64,000 nt of DNA from Corynebacterium hindlerae (GCF_014117265.1 NZ_CP059833.1:1891069-1955068), one strand, 5' to 3'. Shown: positions 44,781-54,142, numbered from the stretch's first letter. Made by a program: numbers and translations. The notes: generated by a model from the sequence alone, not told the origin.

Positions 44781-44848
44781 GCCTCAATGTTAAATCCCAA
44801 ACATCAAAAAGTTAAATCATTGGTGCGGCACCACTATTTTGTTGACTG

Positions 44849-45136
44849 TTAGCCAGTTGGCAGTCCCGCAGCTACCCAGGCATCCGTGCCGCCCTCAACA
44901 TTGATCGCGTCATAGCCGGCGTTTTCCAGGTACTGGCACACCTGTGCAGAACGGCCACCACTCTTGCAGATCACGTACACCTCCTGGTCCTTATTGACCT
45001 GGTCCACGTGAGACGTGAAGTTGGACATTGGTAGGTTGACGGCGTTTTCGGCGTGAACGGCGGCGTACTCATCGATTTCGCGAACATCGATGAACTGGGC
45101 GCCGGACGGAACCTCAGAAACAGATACAGAACGCAT
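44849..45136 (-). CDS. Rhodanese-domain protein (single domain)
   Basis: Encodes 95 aa. Active-site loop CKSGGRSAQVCQYL with catalytic Cys, and the rhodanese fold signature QFIDVREIDEYAAVHAENAVNLPM. Such GlpE-type proteins transfer sulfane sulfur. AAGGAG precedes the ATG. It stands alone between the MarR gene and the repeat region. Confidence 0.88.
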   Translation of the reverse strand: MRSVSVSEVPSGAQFIDVREIDEYAAVHAENAVNLPMSNFTSHVDQVNKDQEVYVICKSGGRSAQVCQYLENAGYDAINVEGGTDAWVAAGLPTG

Positions 45137-45280
45137 AGTTTTTCTCCTTACTTAGATGGATGTGTTAGCCAGTGTACTGAAGGAAGAACCAGGCAGACTC
45201 GCTCCCGCCATGTGGTTTGGATGTGTATTCCCTGCAGATAGATGCTGGTGGCGGGTTGTGCGGGGTGGTGTTTGCGTTGT

Positions 45281-45589
45281 CCCCGACATTACCCTCCCGA
45301 AGTTCGGGCTGGTGGGGGGTGTTTTTGGGCAATCTCGGGGGCGTAATGTCGGGGTCGTGCGTCTGGCCCACCAATCTCGGGGCCGGTGGGTGCTACGTCA
45401 CAGCAGCCTCACTATCCCCTTCACTCTCAGCAATCATGGGCTCAGGACCACGGAGTATGCGGTATCGCCTTCACCCCGACATTACCCTCCCGAAGTTCGG
45501 GCTGGTGGGGGTGTTTTTGGGGCAATCTCGGGGGCGTAATGTCGGGGTCGTGCGTCTGGCCCACCAATCTCGGGGCCGTAATGTCGGGA
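45281..45589 (-). repeat. Family A modular repeat, locus 3 (two tandem copies, inverted orientation)
   Basis: Copy 1: 74-bp core 45281-45354 followed by about 30 bp of a 42-bp module that breaks off (45355-45384). Copy 2: core 45474-45547 and full 42-bp module 45548-45589. The orientation is opposite to all other loci (palindrome CCCGAAGTTCGGG at the left). The two copies are about 95% identical, separated by 89 bp of unrelated sequence. The whole 45137-45712 gap between divergent genes contains no convincing coding region other than these repeats. Confidence 0.92.
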
Positions 45590-45712
45590 TCAACGGCATC
45601 CAGCAATGTCAGGGCCAAGGCCCATCAATATCAGTGGGGCGCCGAATTGCAGAACCTGGAGAATGTCAACTTACGGCGCATAGATCAGCCATCCCCATTA
45701 GGATCGGCGACT

Positions 45713-46333
45713 ATGAACTCCGGATTTATTATTTTCATGGTTATCGCAATCGTGGCTGCTGGGCTGGCGATTTATTTCTTCCGCTCTGCCAGCCGAGATG
45801 ACAAGGATGGCCTTGGTCAGCCGCAACGTTTTCACCGGGACCCGTTGCAGGATGTTGTCGGCGCGGATCAGTTCGGTCCAGACGTCGTGGCCCCGGGCGC
45901 GATTATTTCTCGAGGCGGGAAGGATTACGTGGTACGCGGCACCTTAACTCTCAACCAGGGGCCTTATTACTGGTGGGAGCACCTGCTTGATGGCGGTGAC
46001 GGTTCTGAGTGGTTCGGAGTCGAGGTTGATGAGGGCCAGCTGATCCTCACGTGGTGGCGCACTCGTAAGGGCGCTGGTCTGACTCCGGATTCCTCCGTGG
46101 AGTTCGAGGGGATCACGTACCAGGAGGACGAGCGTGGCCACGCCCACTACCAATCCCAGGGTACGACCGGCCTTCCGGAGAGCGGCGAGATGCGGTACAT
46201 CGACTACGCGGATGCCTCGGGCGCGAAGCTGCTCGGTTTTGAAGGCTGGGCGAGCGATGAGTCGTGGGAAGTGTCGACCGGCGAGACGATTCAGTCGGGC
46301 GAGCTCACCGTGTACCCAGCACCAAAGGTGTAA
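45713..46333 (+). CDS. DUF4178 protein, membrane-anchored
   Basis: Encodes 206 aa. One N-terminal TM helix (FIIFMVIAIVAAGLAIYFF), then the DUF4178 domain: GAIISRGGKDYVVRGTLTLN, YYWWEHLLDGGDGSEWFGVE and LPESGEMRYIDYADASGAKL. TAGGAT lies 8 nt before the ATG; upstream in-frame codons run through repeat DNA and are rejected. First gene of a five-gene cluster equivalent to Rv2597-Rv2601 of M. tuberculosis. Function unknown. Confidence 0.8.
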   Translation: MNSGFIIFMVIAIVAAGLAIYFFRSASRDDKDGLGQPQRFHRDPLQDVVGADQFGPDVVAPGAIISRGGKDYVVRGTLTLNQGPYYWWEHLLDGGDGSEWFGVEVDEGQLILTWWRTRKGAGLTPDSSVEFEGITYQEDERGHAHYQSQGTTGLPESGEMRYIDYADASGAKLLGFEGWASDESWEVSTGETIQSGELTVYPAPKV

Positions 46334-46336
46334 CGT

Positions 46337-46822
46337 ATGCGAGTTAGTCTCGAGTGCCCCACCGCCGACGTCAGCGCCCACGACCTTGGCTTGCTTCTCG
46401 ACGGCCCACTGCCCGAGATCCTCACCGCCCGCAGCTATCGCACCCAGTGGCGCAGGGCGGAAACCAGTCTTGAGCTTGGCATCATCGGGGCGTCGCACGT
46501 GGCGACGGTCCGGCACGGGGATTGCACCTTTAGGGAGGAGATTTCCTGTTTCGCGGGGACCCCGGGGAGCTTGGTGTCGCAGCAACGGCGTCGTTACGCA
46601 CTGCGTGCCAACGTGGCCACCCGCCTCGACTTTCCCGATGCAGCCACAGACCTGCTGGCGGGGTTAGATGGTTGGCTGGTCGCGGAGTTTCCGGGCGTCG
46701 GTCCGTTTCATATCACCGCCGTGACCGGAGGTTTTGCTGCGGGCGTGTGGGAGTGGCAGACGCACCACCTGTACCCGGAAGAGAAGATCATCGTGAGTAC
46801 GGCTAGTAGGTTTGAGCTATGA
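46337..46822 (+). CDS. DUF2617 protein
   Basis: Encodes 161 aa: EILTARSYRTQWRRAETSLE, LGIIGASHVATVRHGDCTF and a conserved WEWQTHHLYPE end, as in Rv2598. Starts 3 bp after the DUF4178 stop and overlaps the next gene by 4 bp (ATGA). Cytoplasmic; function unknown. Confidence 0.8.
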   Translation: MRVSLECPTADVSAHDLGLLLDGPLPEILTARSYRTQWRRAETSLELGIIGASHVATVRHGDCTFREEISCFAGTPGSLVSQQRRRYALRANVATRLDFPDAATDLLAGLDGWLVAEFPGVGPFHITAVTGGFAAGVWEWQTHHLYPEEKIIVSTASRFEL

Positions 46823-47232
46823 GTTCTCGGATGAAGCGAAAGTTAGGGGCTCTGTTCCTGGTCATTGCAGTGGTGAGTTTCGCTGCGGCGCTGATCGTGG
46901 GCACGTCACCCAAGCCGAATACGTATTCGCGGTATGGCACTTACTCGTGCGAGGGAAACGTCCAGCAGGTGGCGGATCAGATCGCGGCGGAGGATCGGCC
47001 GCAGGCCCGCCAGTTTGATCCCAAGACGGGGACGGAATATTTGAAGTATCGCAAGCGTGTGGTCACGGTCTATCAGGCTGGTCCTACCAACTGTGAGATC
47101 CGGGTGGAAGACTTGCGGCGCTACAACGACGGGACGTTTGTGTGGCTCGGCCCTGGTTTCACCCCGAGCTCGCCGTCTCATTCCTCCGGCGGTTCGTCTG
47201 GCTCGGGTGGCTCCGGTTCCGGCGTGAAGTGA
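46819..47232 (+). CDS. DUF4247 protein, membrane-anchored
   Basis: Encodes 137 aa. N-terminal TM (LGALFLVIAVVSFAAALIVG), extracytoplasmic domain with two cysteines (YSCEGN, TNCEIRVED) that may form a disulfide, and a Ser/Gly-rich tail. Corresponds to Rv2599. Overlaps the DUF2617 gene by 4 bp. Function unknown. Confidence 0.78.
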   Translation: MSSRMKRKLGALFLVIAVVSFAAALIVGTSPKPNTYSRYGTYSCEGNVQQVADQIAAEDRPQARQFDPKTGTEYLKYRKRVVTVYQAGPTNCEIRVEDLRRYNDGTFVWLGPGFTPSSPSHSSGGSSGSGGSGSGVK

Positions 47233-47254
47233 ATTAAAGAAAAGGAAAAGCGTA

Positions 47255-47680
47255 ATGGCCGCTGACTTGCTGATTGAAGTTCGAGACACCGTCGTTTATT
47301 TCGTGTTGTCGCTGTTTGTGCTGCTAGTGGGTTTTGGGATGTTGGATCTGCTGACTCCGGGCAAGTTGTACCGGGCGGTGTTTGTGGATCACCTGCCAAA
47401 TGCGGCCGCGATTGCGATTGGCCAGCAGGTAGGCCTGGGGCTGATCGTGGTGACTACGGTGCTGGGCTCCCCGGAGTCCTTGCTGGAGGGCATCACAGAG
47501 GTAGTGGTGATCGGTCTGCTCGGCGTGGTGTTGCAGGCGGTGGTGCTGGTTGCTTTGGAGGCGTTGATCCCGGGCAGGTTCCGTGATTTGGTGCTGGATC
47601 GTAAGCTGCGCGCCGGGGCTGTGACGTGCGCGGTGTTGCTTGTTGTGATCGCTGCTGTGAATGCTGCATGTTTGACTTAA
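47255..47680 (+). CDS. DUF350 membrane protein
   Basis: Encodes 141 aa with four membrane helices (VVYFVLSLFVLLVGFGMLDL; NAAAIAIGQQVGLGLIVVTT; ITEVVVIGLLGVVLQAVVLV; AGAVTCAVLLVVIAAVNAAC), the DUF350 layout, equivalent to Rv2600. AAAGGAAAAG upstream as ribosome-binding site. The 3' end overlaps the spermidine synthase start by 13 bp. Confidence 0.82.
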   Translation: MAADLLIEVRDTVVYFVLSLFVLLVGFGMLDLLTPGKLYRAVFVDHLPNAAAIAIGQQVGLGLIVVTTVLGSPESLLEGITEVVVIGLLGVVLQAVVLVALEALIPGRFRDLVLDRKLRAGAVTCAVLLVVIAAVNAACLT

Positions 47681-49194
47681 CTAGTAGATGGTGGCGGTTT
47701 TTCCTGCTGATTTCGGTAGGGATTTGCGCCGCCTCGGGGTTGATTTACGAGCTCGCGCTGCTGAGCCTATCCACCAGTCTGAATGGTGGTGGGGTGGTGG
47801 AGACGTCGCTCATTGTGGCGGGGTATGTCGCGGCGTTGGGGGCTGGTGCGCTGTTCGCGAAGCCGCTGCTGCGCTGGCCGGGCCTGTCGTTTTTGATTGT
47901 GGAGACCACGCTCGGCATCATCGGCGGGGTGTCAGCCCTGGTGCTGTACGTGGTGTTCGCGACGCTGGGCCAGTCGACGGTGGTGCTGGTCGCGGCCACT
48001 TTCCTGATCGGCGCGTTGGTGGGCATGGAAGTGCCGCTGTTGATGACGCTCATCCAACAAGGCAAGCTTGCCGACGCGCGAAGCGTCGGATCCCTGCTGG
48101 CCACGTTGAACTTTGCCGACTATGCCGGCGCGTTGATCGGCGGCTTGCTGTGGCCTTTTGTGCTGTTGCCGCAGCTTGGCATGATGCGCGGCACTCTTGC
48201 TGCGGGAATGGTGAATCTGGCGGCCGCGTTGTTCATTGCGGTGGTGCTGCTGCGTGGCTCGCTTCCTGGTCGGCAACTCTGGTCTGCGGTGACGGCATTG
48301 GTGCTGGCGTTGGCCCTGCTCACGACGCTGCTGGTGCGCAGCGAAGGGATCGTCACTACGGCGCGTGCTGCGCTGTACCGGGACCCGGTGATCTACGCGC
48401 ACCAGTCCGACTACCAGGACATCGTGGTGACTAAGCAGGGCAAGGATCGGCGTCTGTACCTCAACGGTGGCCTGCAGTATTCCAGTCGCGACGAGTACCG
48501 ATACACCGAATCCCTGGTGTACCCGGCGCTGACTGAGCGCACGAAGGATGTGCTGGTCATCGGTGGGGGAGATGGGCTGGCTGCCCGGGAGCTGATTCGG
48601 TTTGGGGCGCAAGTGACGCAGGTGGAACTGGATCCGGAGGTGGTGAAGGTGGCGAACACGGTGCTCGTGGAGGATAACGAGGGTGCCTTGCTGAGTCCGC
48701 AGGTGCAGGTCCTGAATGAGGACGCTTTCACGTGGCTCCGCGCCGGGGGAGAGGGCAAGCAGTACGACGCCGTGATCATCGACCTCCCCGACCCCGACAA
48801 CCCCACCCTGGCGAGGCTCTATTCGCAGGAGTTCTACACCCTGGCGCTCGCGACTCTGAGGCCGTCGGGGCGCATGGTGGTCCAGGCATCTAGCGCCTTC
48901 ACGACGCCCGACGTGTTCTGGCGGGTGCGCGCCACGCTCGAGGCTGCAGGCTGCTTATCGACGCTCCCGTACCACACCCACGTGCCCACCTTCGGGGATT
49001 GGGGTTTCGTGCTGTGCGGAGATGCCCTCACCATGCCCTCGGTGTCGGGGCTGCGCTATCTTTCCCCGGAGGTGCTAGCTGCAGCTGGGGTATTCGGGCT
49101 GGACAACGGGCCACGGGACCTGCCGCCATCTACCCTGGACCACCCGTACATTGTTGACGACCTACGTCGTGGCTACCGCCTGGCGGGGGAATAG
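47668..49194 (+). CDS. speE: Membrane-bound polyamine aminopropyltransferase (spermidine synthase-like)
   Basis: Encodes 508 aa. About seven N-terminal membrane helices (residues 10-215) precede a soluble spermidine-synthase domain: DIVVTKQGKDRRLYLNGGLQ, the nucleotide-binding VLVIGGGDGLAARELIRFG, QVELDPEVVKVAN and YDAVIIDLPDPDNPTLARLY. The matching gene is Rv2601 (speE). Real activity on putrescine is unproven for this membrane class. Start ATG within the DUF350 gene. Its 3' end overlaps the convergent gene by 33 bp. Confidence 0.85.
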   Translation: MFDLTSRWWRFFLLISVGICAASGLIYELALLSLSTSLNGGGVVETSLIVAGYVAALGAGALFAKPLLRWPGLSFLIVETTLGIIGGVSALVLYVVFATLGQSTVVLVAATFLIGALVGMEVPLLMTLIQQGKLADARSVGSLLATLNFADYAGALIGGLLWPFVLLPQLGMMRGTLAAGMVNLAAALFIAVVLLRGSLPGRQLWSAVTALVLALALLTTLLVRSEGIVTTARAALYRDPVIYAHQSDYQDIVVTKQGKDRRLYLNGGLQYSSRDEYRYTESLVYPALTERTKDVLVIGGGDGLAARELIRFGAQVTQVELDPEVVKVANTVLVEDNEGALLSPQVQVLNEDAFTWLRAGGEGKQYDAVIIDLPDPDNPTLARLYSQEFYTLALATLRPSGRMVVQASSAFTTPDVFWRVRATLEAAGCLSTLPYHTHVPTFGDWGFVLCGDALTMPSVSGLRYLSPEVLAAAGVFGLDNGPRDLPPSTLDHPYIVDDLRRGYRLAGE

Positions 49195-50391
49195 CTGGTT
49201 CTTAGTCAGCACCACCATCAAGCCAATCGTGGCCACCTGAACCGCTACGATCAACACCATCGCTAGTGCATAGAGTGGGGTGCCGCTGGCGAGCAGCCCG
49301 TTCTTCACCAAGCCCACATGCAGGAAGAAGTAGCCCAATACTGTTAGGGCAACACCCGGGCAGACCAGCGTAAACGGTGCCGGAGTGCGGTTTTCCTGTG
49401 AGAACACGAACCTGCGGTAGAAACCGTTTTTCTTCATCACGGCGTGGCCGCCCATGAGAAACGCCAACTGGATCGCCAACGCAACCCCCAGCACCACCAT
49501 CACCATGATGGATGTCGCCGAATGGGGTGCTAGCGGCTTGCTGAGTGCGGTGGCCCCGGCGTCGGCAAGCGTGTGCGTGCCATGGCGCAGGCGCAGGAAC
49601 GTTATCGCCCACAGCGTCATGATCGGAACCATCAACCACAACGTCGCGGAGTTGTGCAGGGTGAGTTTGTAGCGGAACATGCTCATGGCGCCCATCGGAA
49701 GGAACACGGCGACGAGCATCGCAGAGATCACGCCGAAGAACAGCGCACCAGCGAAGCCGAACAGCACCGTGTACTTGTTATCGCTCATCGCGGCGGGCGC
49801 GGCGAAACCAACGGCCACCATCGCGAACGAAAACCCAGACAGCAGCTGGTTCAGGCCACCATTGCCCTCGAAATCGAACCCAGCGGTCAAAATGCGCTTC
49901 ACATACCCCGCCAAGTACTTCAGCGCGAGGACGCCCGTCAGACCGTAGGCGACCAACGCGCCGGGGAACAAGTACTCCACCACGCTCCACAAATTGGGAG
50001 TGGTGGTGGCAAATGCCATGAACAGGCCATTGACAGTCATCGCGAGGGTGAGGGGGATCGCCATCAACGTGATCTCCGCATTAGAGCTGAGCAACTTCGG
50101 ATACGCCGCAGTGCGCTTAAACGCGGCAAACTCCTTGAGATTCCACAACAGGAGCGCTACATGGATAGCGAAAAACACAAACATGCCCGCATAACCGATG
50201 ACGATCGCGGACTTCATGATCGGCCCGGCGGTGGACCATGCCGCCTGTATTGATTCCAGGGTTGGGATCGGGGTCTTTGGGTGCGGGGTGAGGTGCATGA
50301 AGATCATGAAGAAACCAATGCTCATCCCGCCAAAGCCGAGTGAGGATAGGAAATAAAGTGGCGAGTACTTTTCGCCAAGGTGAGACAACAT
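49162..50391 (-). CDS. Polytopic membrane protein, TsoY-like
   Basis: Encodes 409 aa with about ten hydrophobic helices. Begins LYFLSSLGFGGMSIGFFMIF followed by LTPHPKTPIPT, then repeated TM pairs. The N-terminal block recalls the TsoY family of (seleno)proteins, proposed to move sulfur compounds; this assignment is from memory of the motif and is uncertain. No in-frame TGA suggests selenocysteine here. The gene is alone and converges on speE with a 33-bp overlap. Confidence 0.5.
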   Translation of the reverse strand: MLSHLGEKYSPLYFLSSLGFGGMSIGFFMIFMHLTPHPKTPIPTLESIQAAWSTAGPIMKSAIVIGYAGMFVFFAIHVALLLWNLKEFAAFKRTAAYPKLLSSNAEITLMAIPLTLAMTVNGLFMAFATTTPNLWSVVEYLFPGALVAYGLTGVLALKYLAGYVKRILTAGFDFEGNGGLNQLLSGFSFAMVAVGFAAPAAMSDNKYTVLFGFAGALFFGVISAMLVAVFLPMGAMSMFRYKLTLHNSATLWLMVPIMTLWAITFLRLRHGTHTLADAGATALSKPLAPHSATSIMVMVVLGVALAIQLAFLMGGHAVMKKNGFYRRFVFSQENRTPAPFTLVCPGVALTVLGYFFLHVGLVKNGLLASGTPLYALAMVLIVAVQVATIGLMVVLTKNQLFPRQAVATT

Positions 50392-50570
50392 AACTTAGCC
50401 AACAACTTTCTGTATTCGAAGGGGGCTTCGCAGAGTTTCAAGCTGGCAATTGTGTGCTTCATTCCTCGCGTTTTTCAGCAGGGGTAGGGTTAATGAAAAA
50501 CTGATGGTTAGATGACTATGAAAATGAAAAGGTGGTACCCCCGGCGGGATCTGGAGTTTTGCTGAAGTGG

Positions 50571-50657
50571 GAGTCCTGGAATTCGATACTCGGAGTAGCT
50601 CGGGGTGTTTTGTGGGGAAAACGGGTTATATTCACCGAGTCTCGAATTCCAGGACTC
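50571..50657. repeat. Family B palindromic repeat, copy 2
   Basis: Arms of 23 bp (50571-50593 and 50635-50657), 22 of 23 positions complementary, centred on GAGTCCTGGAATTCGA and its inverse. The loop is 41 nt. Related to 32518-32605. It lies in a gene-free 720-bp stretch (50392-51113) that otherwise contains two family A cores, a GTTTTTCA/TGAAAAAC inverted repeat (50470-50501) and the ppa terminator. Confidence 0.88.
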
Positions 50658-50750
50658 GCAGTTAAGCGGTTAGTGTGGCTCGGGGGTGCGGTATGTCGGG
50701 GCCTGACGGCTGTTAACTATGGTCCTGAGGTTGTGTTGCTAAAGCGTAAA

Positions 50751-50824
50751 CCCCGACATTACGCCCCCGAGAATGCCCCAAAATGGGTGCGATGGGCCCG
50801 AACTTCGGGCGGGTAATCTCGGGG
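50751..50824 (+). repeat. Family A core, locus 4 (74 bp, no module)
   Basis: Begins CCCCGACATTACGCCCCCGA and ends GGTAATCTCGGGG, with CCCGAACTTCGGG at 50797-50809. One base of the right terminal repeat has changed (TCT for TGT). Confidence 0.92.
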
Positions 50825-50966
50825 AGAAAAGGTAGGCAGCCTGGCTCGTAATTTGGTTGCATGTTTCTTGAGTCCAGTGGGGTGATTGGGGCTGTTGTGG
50901 CGATGGTGACCGTGGCGCTCGATGCTACGCCGCTGAGGATTCTGGGCTGCGGTGCTTTAAGAATGC

Positions 50967-51040
50967 TCCCGACATTACTCCCCCGACAATGCCCCAAAAT
51001 CGCTGCGATGAGCCCGAACTTCGGACTGGTAATGTCGGGG
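50967..51040 (+). repeat. Family A core, locus 5 (74 bp, no module)
   Basis: Begins TCCCGACATTACTCCCCCGA and ends GGTAATGTCGGGG; the internal palindrome is slightly decayed (CCCGAACTTCGGA). It lies 142 bp after locus 4 in the same orientation, between the ppa terminator and that copy. Confidence 0.92.
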
Positions 51041-51070
51041 CCAAAGTTGCGGGCCCCAGAAAACCAAAAA

Positions 51071-51098
51071 CCCGCGAACCCAAAAGCGGGCTCGCGGG
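51071..51098 (-). terminator. ppa terminator
   Basis: Stem CCCGCGAACCC (51071-51081) / GGGCTCGCGGG (51088-51098), followed on the minus strand by TTTTTGG. Confidence 0.88.
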
Positions 51099-51113
51099 TG
51101 TGTAGTTAAGAAA

Positions 51114-51590
51114 CTACTTGCCGTAGCGTTCGACTGCTTCGGCGAGGATCTTTTCTGCTTCGGCCTTGTCGCCCCAACCGGAGCCGGTGACTTCCTTGTT
51201 TGGCTCGAGGTCCTTGTAACGGGTGAAGAAGTGCTCGATCTCGTCCTTTACATGGGAAGGAACATCGGCGATGTCCTGCAGGTGCTCCCAGCGGACGTCG
51301 TCGACGACGCAGAGCAGCTTGTCGTCGCCACCTGCTTCGTCGGTCATCTTGAACACGCCGAGTGGGCGAGCGTTGACGATCACACCTGGGAATACTGGTT
51401 CTGGCAGGATGACGAGTGCGTCGAGTGGGTCGCCGTCTTCGCCGAGGGTGTGGTCGATGAAGCCGTAGTCTGCTGGGTATGCCATTGGGGTGAACAGGTA
51501 GCGGTCCAGGTAGACTTTGCCGGTTTCGTGGTCAACCTCGTACTTGTTGCGGGAGCCCTTCGGGATCTCGATGGTTACTTCAATGCTCAT
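51114..51590 (-). CDS. ppa: Inorganic pyrophosphatase (family I)
   Basis: Encodes 158 aa. Hydrolyses PPi to phosphate. Family I residues: [41 protein letters not shown] (the metal-binding D-x-D-P-x-D) and [12 protein letters not shown] at 51590 has AAGGAG 5 nt upstream; a GTG 6 bp earlier would overlap it. Divergent from dacB. Confidence 0.96.
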   Translation of the reverse strand: MSIEVTIEIPKGSRNKYEVDHETGKVYLDRYLFTPMAYPADYGFIDHTLGEDGDPLDALVILPEPVFPGVIVNARPLGVFKMTDEAGGDDKLLCVVDDVRWEHLQDIADVPSHVKDEIEHFFTRYKDLEPNKEVTGSGWGDKAEAEKILAEAVERYGK

Positions 51591-51675
51591 GCGCACTCCT
51601 TGGTTTGGTCAAAAGTTCACCACTATCGTAGCGCCGAACCCTGGATGGCACGGGCAAGAGGGCTAACCTGGTGGG

Positions 51676-52935
51676 GTGTTCAAAAAGGTTGGGTGGATCA
51701 GCGCAGTGGTCGTGACCGCGATCGCGGTCGGTGGCGTCGCGACGGTTGCGGTGGTGGATTCTGACGTGTTGCAGCCACGTAAGCATGATCCGGCTGCCAC
51801 GCTGAGCGCGCCGACGAGGACGCTGGTGGGGATGGGGAACCAGCCGGTGGACGTCGATAAGCTGCGTGCCCGACTGCAGGATGCCGCGCAGGATCCTCGG
51901 CTGGGGAAGCTGGGTGGCGTGGTGACCGCGGCGGATGGGCAGGTGGTGTGGCAGCAAAGCCCCACCGCCGTGATGAAGCCCGCGTCGAGTACCAAGGTGC
52001 TCACCGCGGCGGCGGCGCTGCTTACTCTGGACCTGAACGACCGCATTGAGACGCAGGTGGTGCAGGCCGAGCCCGGTGTCGTGGTGGTCAAAGCCGCTGG
52101 TGACGTGATGATGACCGATGAACAGCTCGATGACCTCGCCGACCAAATTGGCGCCGCGGACCGCGTCCTCATCGACACCTCCCTCTGGTCGCAGGACACC
52201 TTCCTGCGCGGGTGGGGCGAGGAGAACATCGCGCAGGGATTCATCGCCCCCATGGAACCGGCCATGCTGTACGGCGGGCGGAACGGAGGCACAAGCGGCG
52301 ACCTGCCACGCTCAACGACGCCCGCAGCCGACCTCGCAGCAGCCCTCGCAACGCGACTCGGCGCCACCAGTGGCACAGGGAAAGCCCCGCAGGAAGCCCA
52401 GGTCGTTGCCACGGTGCGCTCCGAACCGCTCTGGCAACGCCTCGAAACCATGATGGAAAACTCCGACAACGTCATGGCCGAAGCCATCGGCAGGGAAGTC
52501 GCCGTACGCCGCGGCACCGGCAACGACGTGGCCGCCGCAGTGCGCGCCACCCGAGAAGTCCTCGCGGAAAACGGTTTCGACCTCACCGGACTCGACCTCA
52601 AAGACAACTCCGGTCTGTCAGAAGATAACCGCAACACCCCACGCCTGCTCTCCGACATCCTGCACCGCGCGGTGACGGATACCCGCCTCCGCCCCCTGAT
52701 AGACACCCTGCCCGTCGCGGCAGCAAGCGGCACCCTCGCCAACCGCTACCACGACCTCGAAGGACGCGGCTGGGTGCGAGCCAAAACCGGCACCCTCACC
52801 GGCGTATCAGCCCTCGCGGGGGCCGTCACCGGGCAAGATGGCCAGACCTATACCTTCGCCCTGATCTCCAATGACTCCGACGTCCTCGCCGCCCGCGCTA
52901 GCCTCGACGAATTCGTCTCCACGCTCCGCCAATGA
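51676..52935 (+). CDS. dacB: D-alanyl-D-alanine carboxypeptidase/endopeptidase (PBP4 type)
   Basis: Encodes 419 aa, GTG start with TAACCT 6 nt upstream. N-terminal signal-anchor (GWISAVVVTAIAVGGVATVAVV), then the penicillin-binding S13 domain: SxxK in MKPASSTKVLTAAAAL, SxN in MENSDNVMAEAIG and KTG in VRAKTGTLTGVSAL. Trims peptidoglycan peptides outside the membrane. Overlaps tilS by 4 bp, the usual actinobacterial order ppa / dacB-tilS-hpt-ftsH. Confidence 0.93.
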   Translation: MFKKVGWISAVVVTAIAVGGVATVAVVDSDVLQPRKHDPAATLSAPTRTLVGMGNQPVDVDKLRARLQDAAQDPRLGKLGGVVTAADGQVVWQQSPTAVMKPASSTKVLTAAAALLTLDLNDRIETQVVQAEPGVVVVKAAGDVMMTDEQLDDLADQIGAADRVLIDTSLWSQDTFLRGWGEENIAQGFIAPMEPAMLYGGRNGGTSGDLPRSTTPAADLAAALATRLGATSGTGKAPQEAQVVATVRSEPLWQRLETMMENSDNVMAEAIGREVAVRRGTGNDVAAAVRATREVLAENGFDLTGLDLKDNSGLSEDNRNTPRLLSDILHRAVTDTRLRPLIDTLPVAAASGTLANRYHDLEGRGWVRAKTGTLTGVSALAGAVTGQDGQTYTFALISNDSDVLAARASLDEFVSTLRQ

Positions 52936-53849
52936 CAGTTCCCTATCCTCGGCACAGCCCGGCATTCCTCCGCATCCGGAACGCAGTGCGCCCATTTGTC
53001 ACCGAACAACCCACCGTGATCGGGCTGTCCGGGGGAGCCGATTCCCTCGCGCTGGTCGCCGCTGCTCTCGTGGAAGGCGCGCAGGTGCATTCCGTGGTGG
53101 TCGATCACCAGCTGCAGGAAGGCTCAGACGTGGTCGCGCAGCGCGCCACCGATGTGGCCTCGCGATGGGGTGCCCACGCAACCGTTATCCCGGTAGTTGT
53201 GTCCGGTGGTGGCGGAATGGAAGCAGCTGCCCGGCAGGCCCGATATGCAGCGCTAACTTCCTTTGGGAAGCCCGTCTGGACCGCACACACCATGGACGAC
53301 CAAGCCGAAACCTACCTGCTTGGGGCACTGCGGGGAAACCCAACAGGTATTGCGCAGGAGTCTTGCATAAGCGGGGTGCGGATCGTGCGACCGCTCCTCG
53401 GCGTACGGCGCGCCGACACTGTGCAAGCGTGTACCGAACTGGGAGTGGAAGCGTGGCAGGATCCACACAACGACAGCTTTGAATACCGCAGAGTCCGCAT
53501 CCGCCACGAGGTATTACCCCTGCTCAACGACATAATCGGTGGCGACAGCATCCCAGCCATAGCGCAGGCCGCCACTCGGGCACACCAAGCCAATGAGACA
53601 ATCACGAGCCTGGCAGATCCCTTCGCGCCGATATCACAACTGCGATCCATGCCGGTGGCGGTCCGGCACGAGAGCATCGCAGGCCTCATCCGGTCTGCTG
53701 TCGGAAAAGTATCTCAAGCTGCGTTACAGCAGGTAGACGACCTAGTCATGGGTTGGAAAGGTCAAGGTCCGGTCGCGATCGGGGGAGGCTCGGGCGTGCG
53801 GATCTGGATCCGGCGCAGCGGGGACCAGCTCGTGGTGGAGGAACAGTAG
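52932..53849 (+). CDS. tilS: tRNA(Ile)-lysidine synthetase
   Basis: Encodes 305 aa. PP-loop [18 protein letters not shown] near residue 30 and ATP/tRNA-site [17 protein letters not shown]. Converts the wobble cytidine of the tRNA(Ile) CAU anticodon to lysidine so that it reads AUA. Short form lacking the long C-terminal domain of E. coli TilS, as usual in actinobacteria. ATG overlaps the dacB stop (ATGA). Confidence 0.94.
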   Translation: MTVPYPRHSPAFLRIRNAVRPFVTEQPTVIGLSGGADSLALVAAALVEGAQVHSVVVDHQLQEGSDVVAQRATDVASRWGAHATVIPVVVSGGGGMEAAARQARYAALTSFGKPVWTAHTMDDQAETYLLGALRGNPTGIAQESCISGVRIVRPLLGVRRADTVQACTELGVEAWQDPHNDSFEYRRVRIRHEVLPLLNDIIGGDSIPAIAQAATRAHQANETITSLADPFAPISQLRSMPVAVRHESIAGLIRSAVGKVSQAALQQVDDLVMGWKGQGPVAIGGGSGVRIWIRRSGDQLVVEEQ

Positions 53850-53902
53850 GGTGCTGTGGAGTCTTAGTGTCTTGGGGCCTTAGTGTCCTTTGCAGAAATG
53901 AT

Positions 53903-53979
53903 GATATTGAATTGACGATGCTTCAAGGTCAAGCTAATGAAAATGAGCGACATCCAGGGAACATCGTCAATTCAATATC
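53903..53979. repeat. Perfect 18-bp inverted repeat in low-GC gap
   Basis: GATATTGAATTGACGATG... arms (53903-53920 and 53962-53979), perfectly complementary, around a 41-nt loop. The 53850-54142 gap is clearly lower in GC than its neighbours and carries no gene. No T-run follows, so it does not look like an ordinary terminator. Confidence 0.85.
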
Positions 53980-54142
53980 GTCAAAACCCAAGAACAACAA
54001 AATATCTAGCCAGACTTGCCCTAGTGAAAACCTGGGCCGGTACCGGTGGACCTATGTTTCTGGAATTTCTTGGTGGTTCCCGCTAAAAAGTGGCAAGCTG
54101 GCTATAACTGTTTGTTACTCGCTACCAAGGGGCGTACTACAC

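Noticed and set aside
45156..45801. Overlapping open frames (up to 194 aa) through the repeat region
   Set aside because: They are produced by stop-poor, GC-rich family A repeats; they contain repeated peptide blocks in several frames, no ribosome-binding site and no homology. The real gene starts at 45713.
50502..50575. 17-codon frame MTMKMKRWYPRRDLEFC
   Set aside because: No ribosome-binding site and no downstream gene it could control; likely chance.
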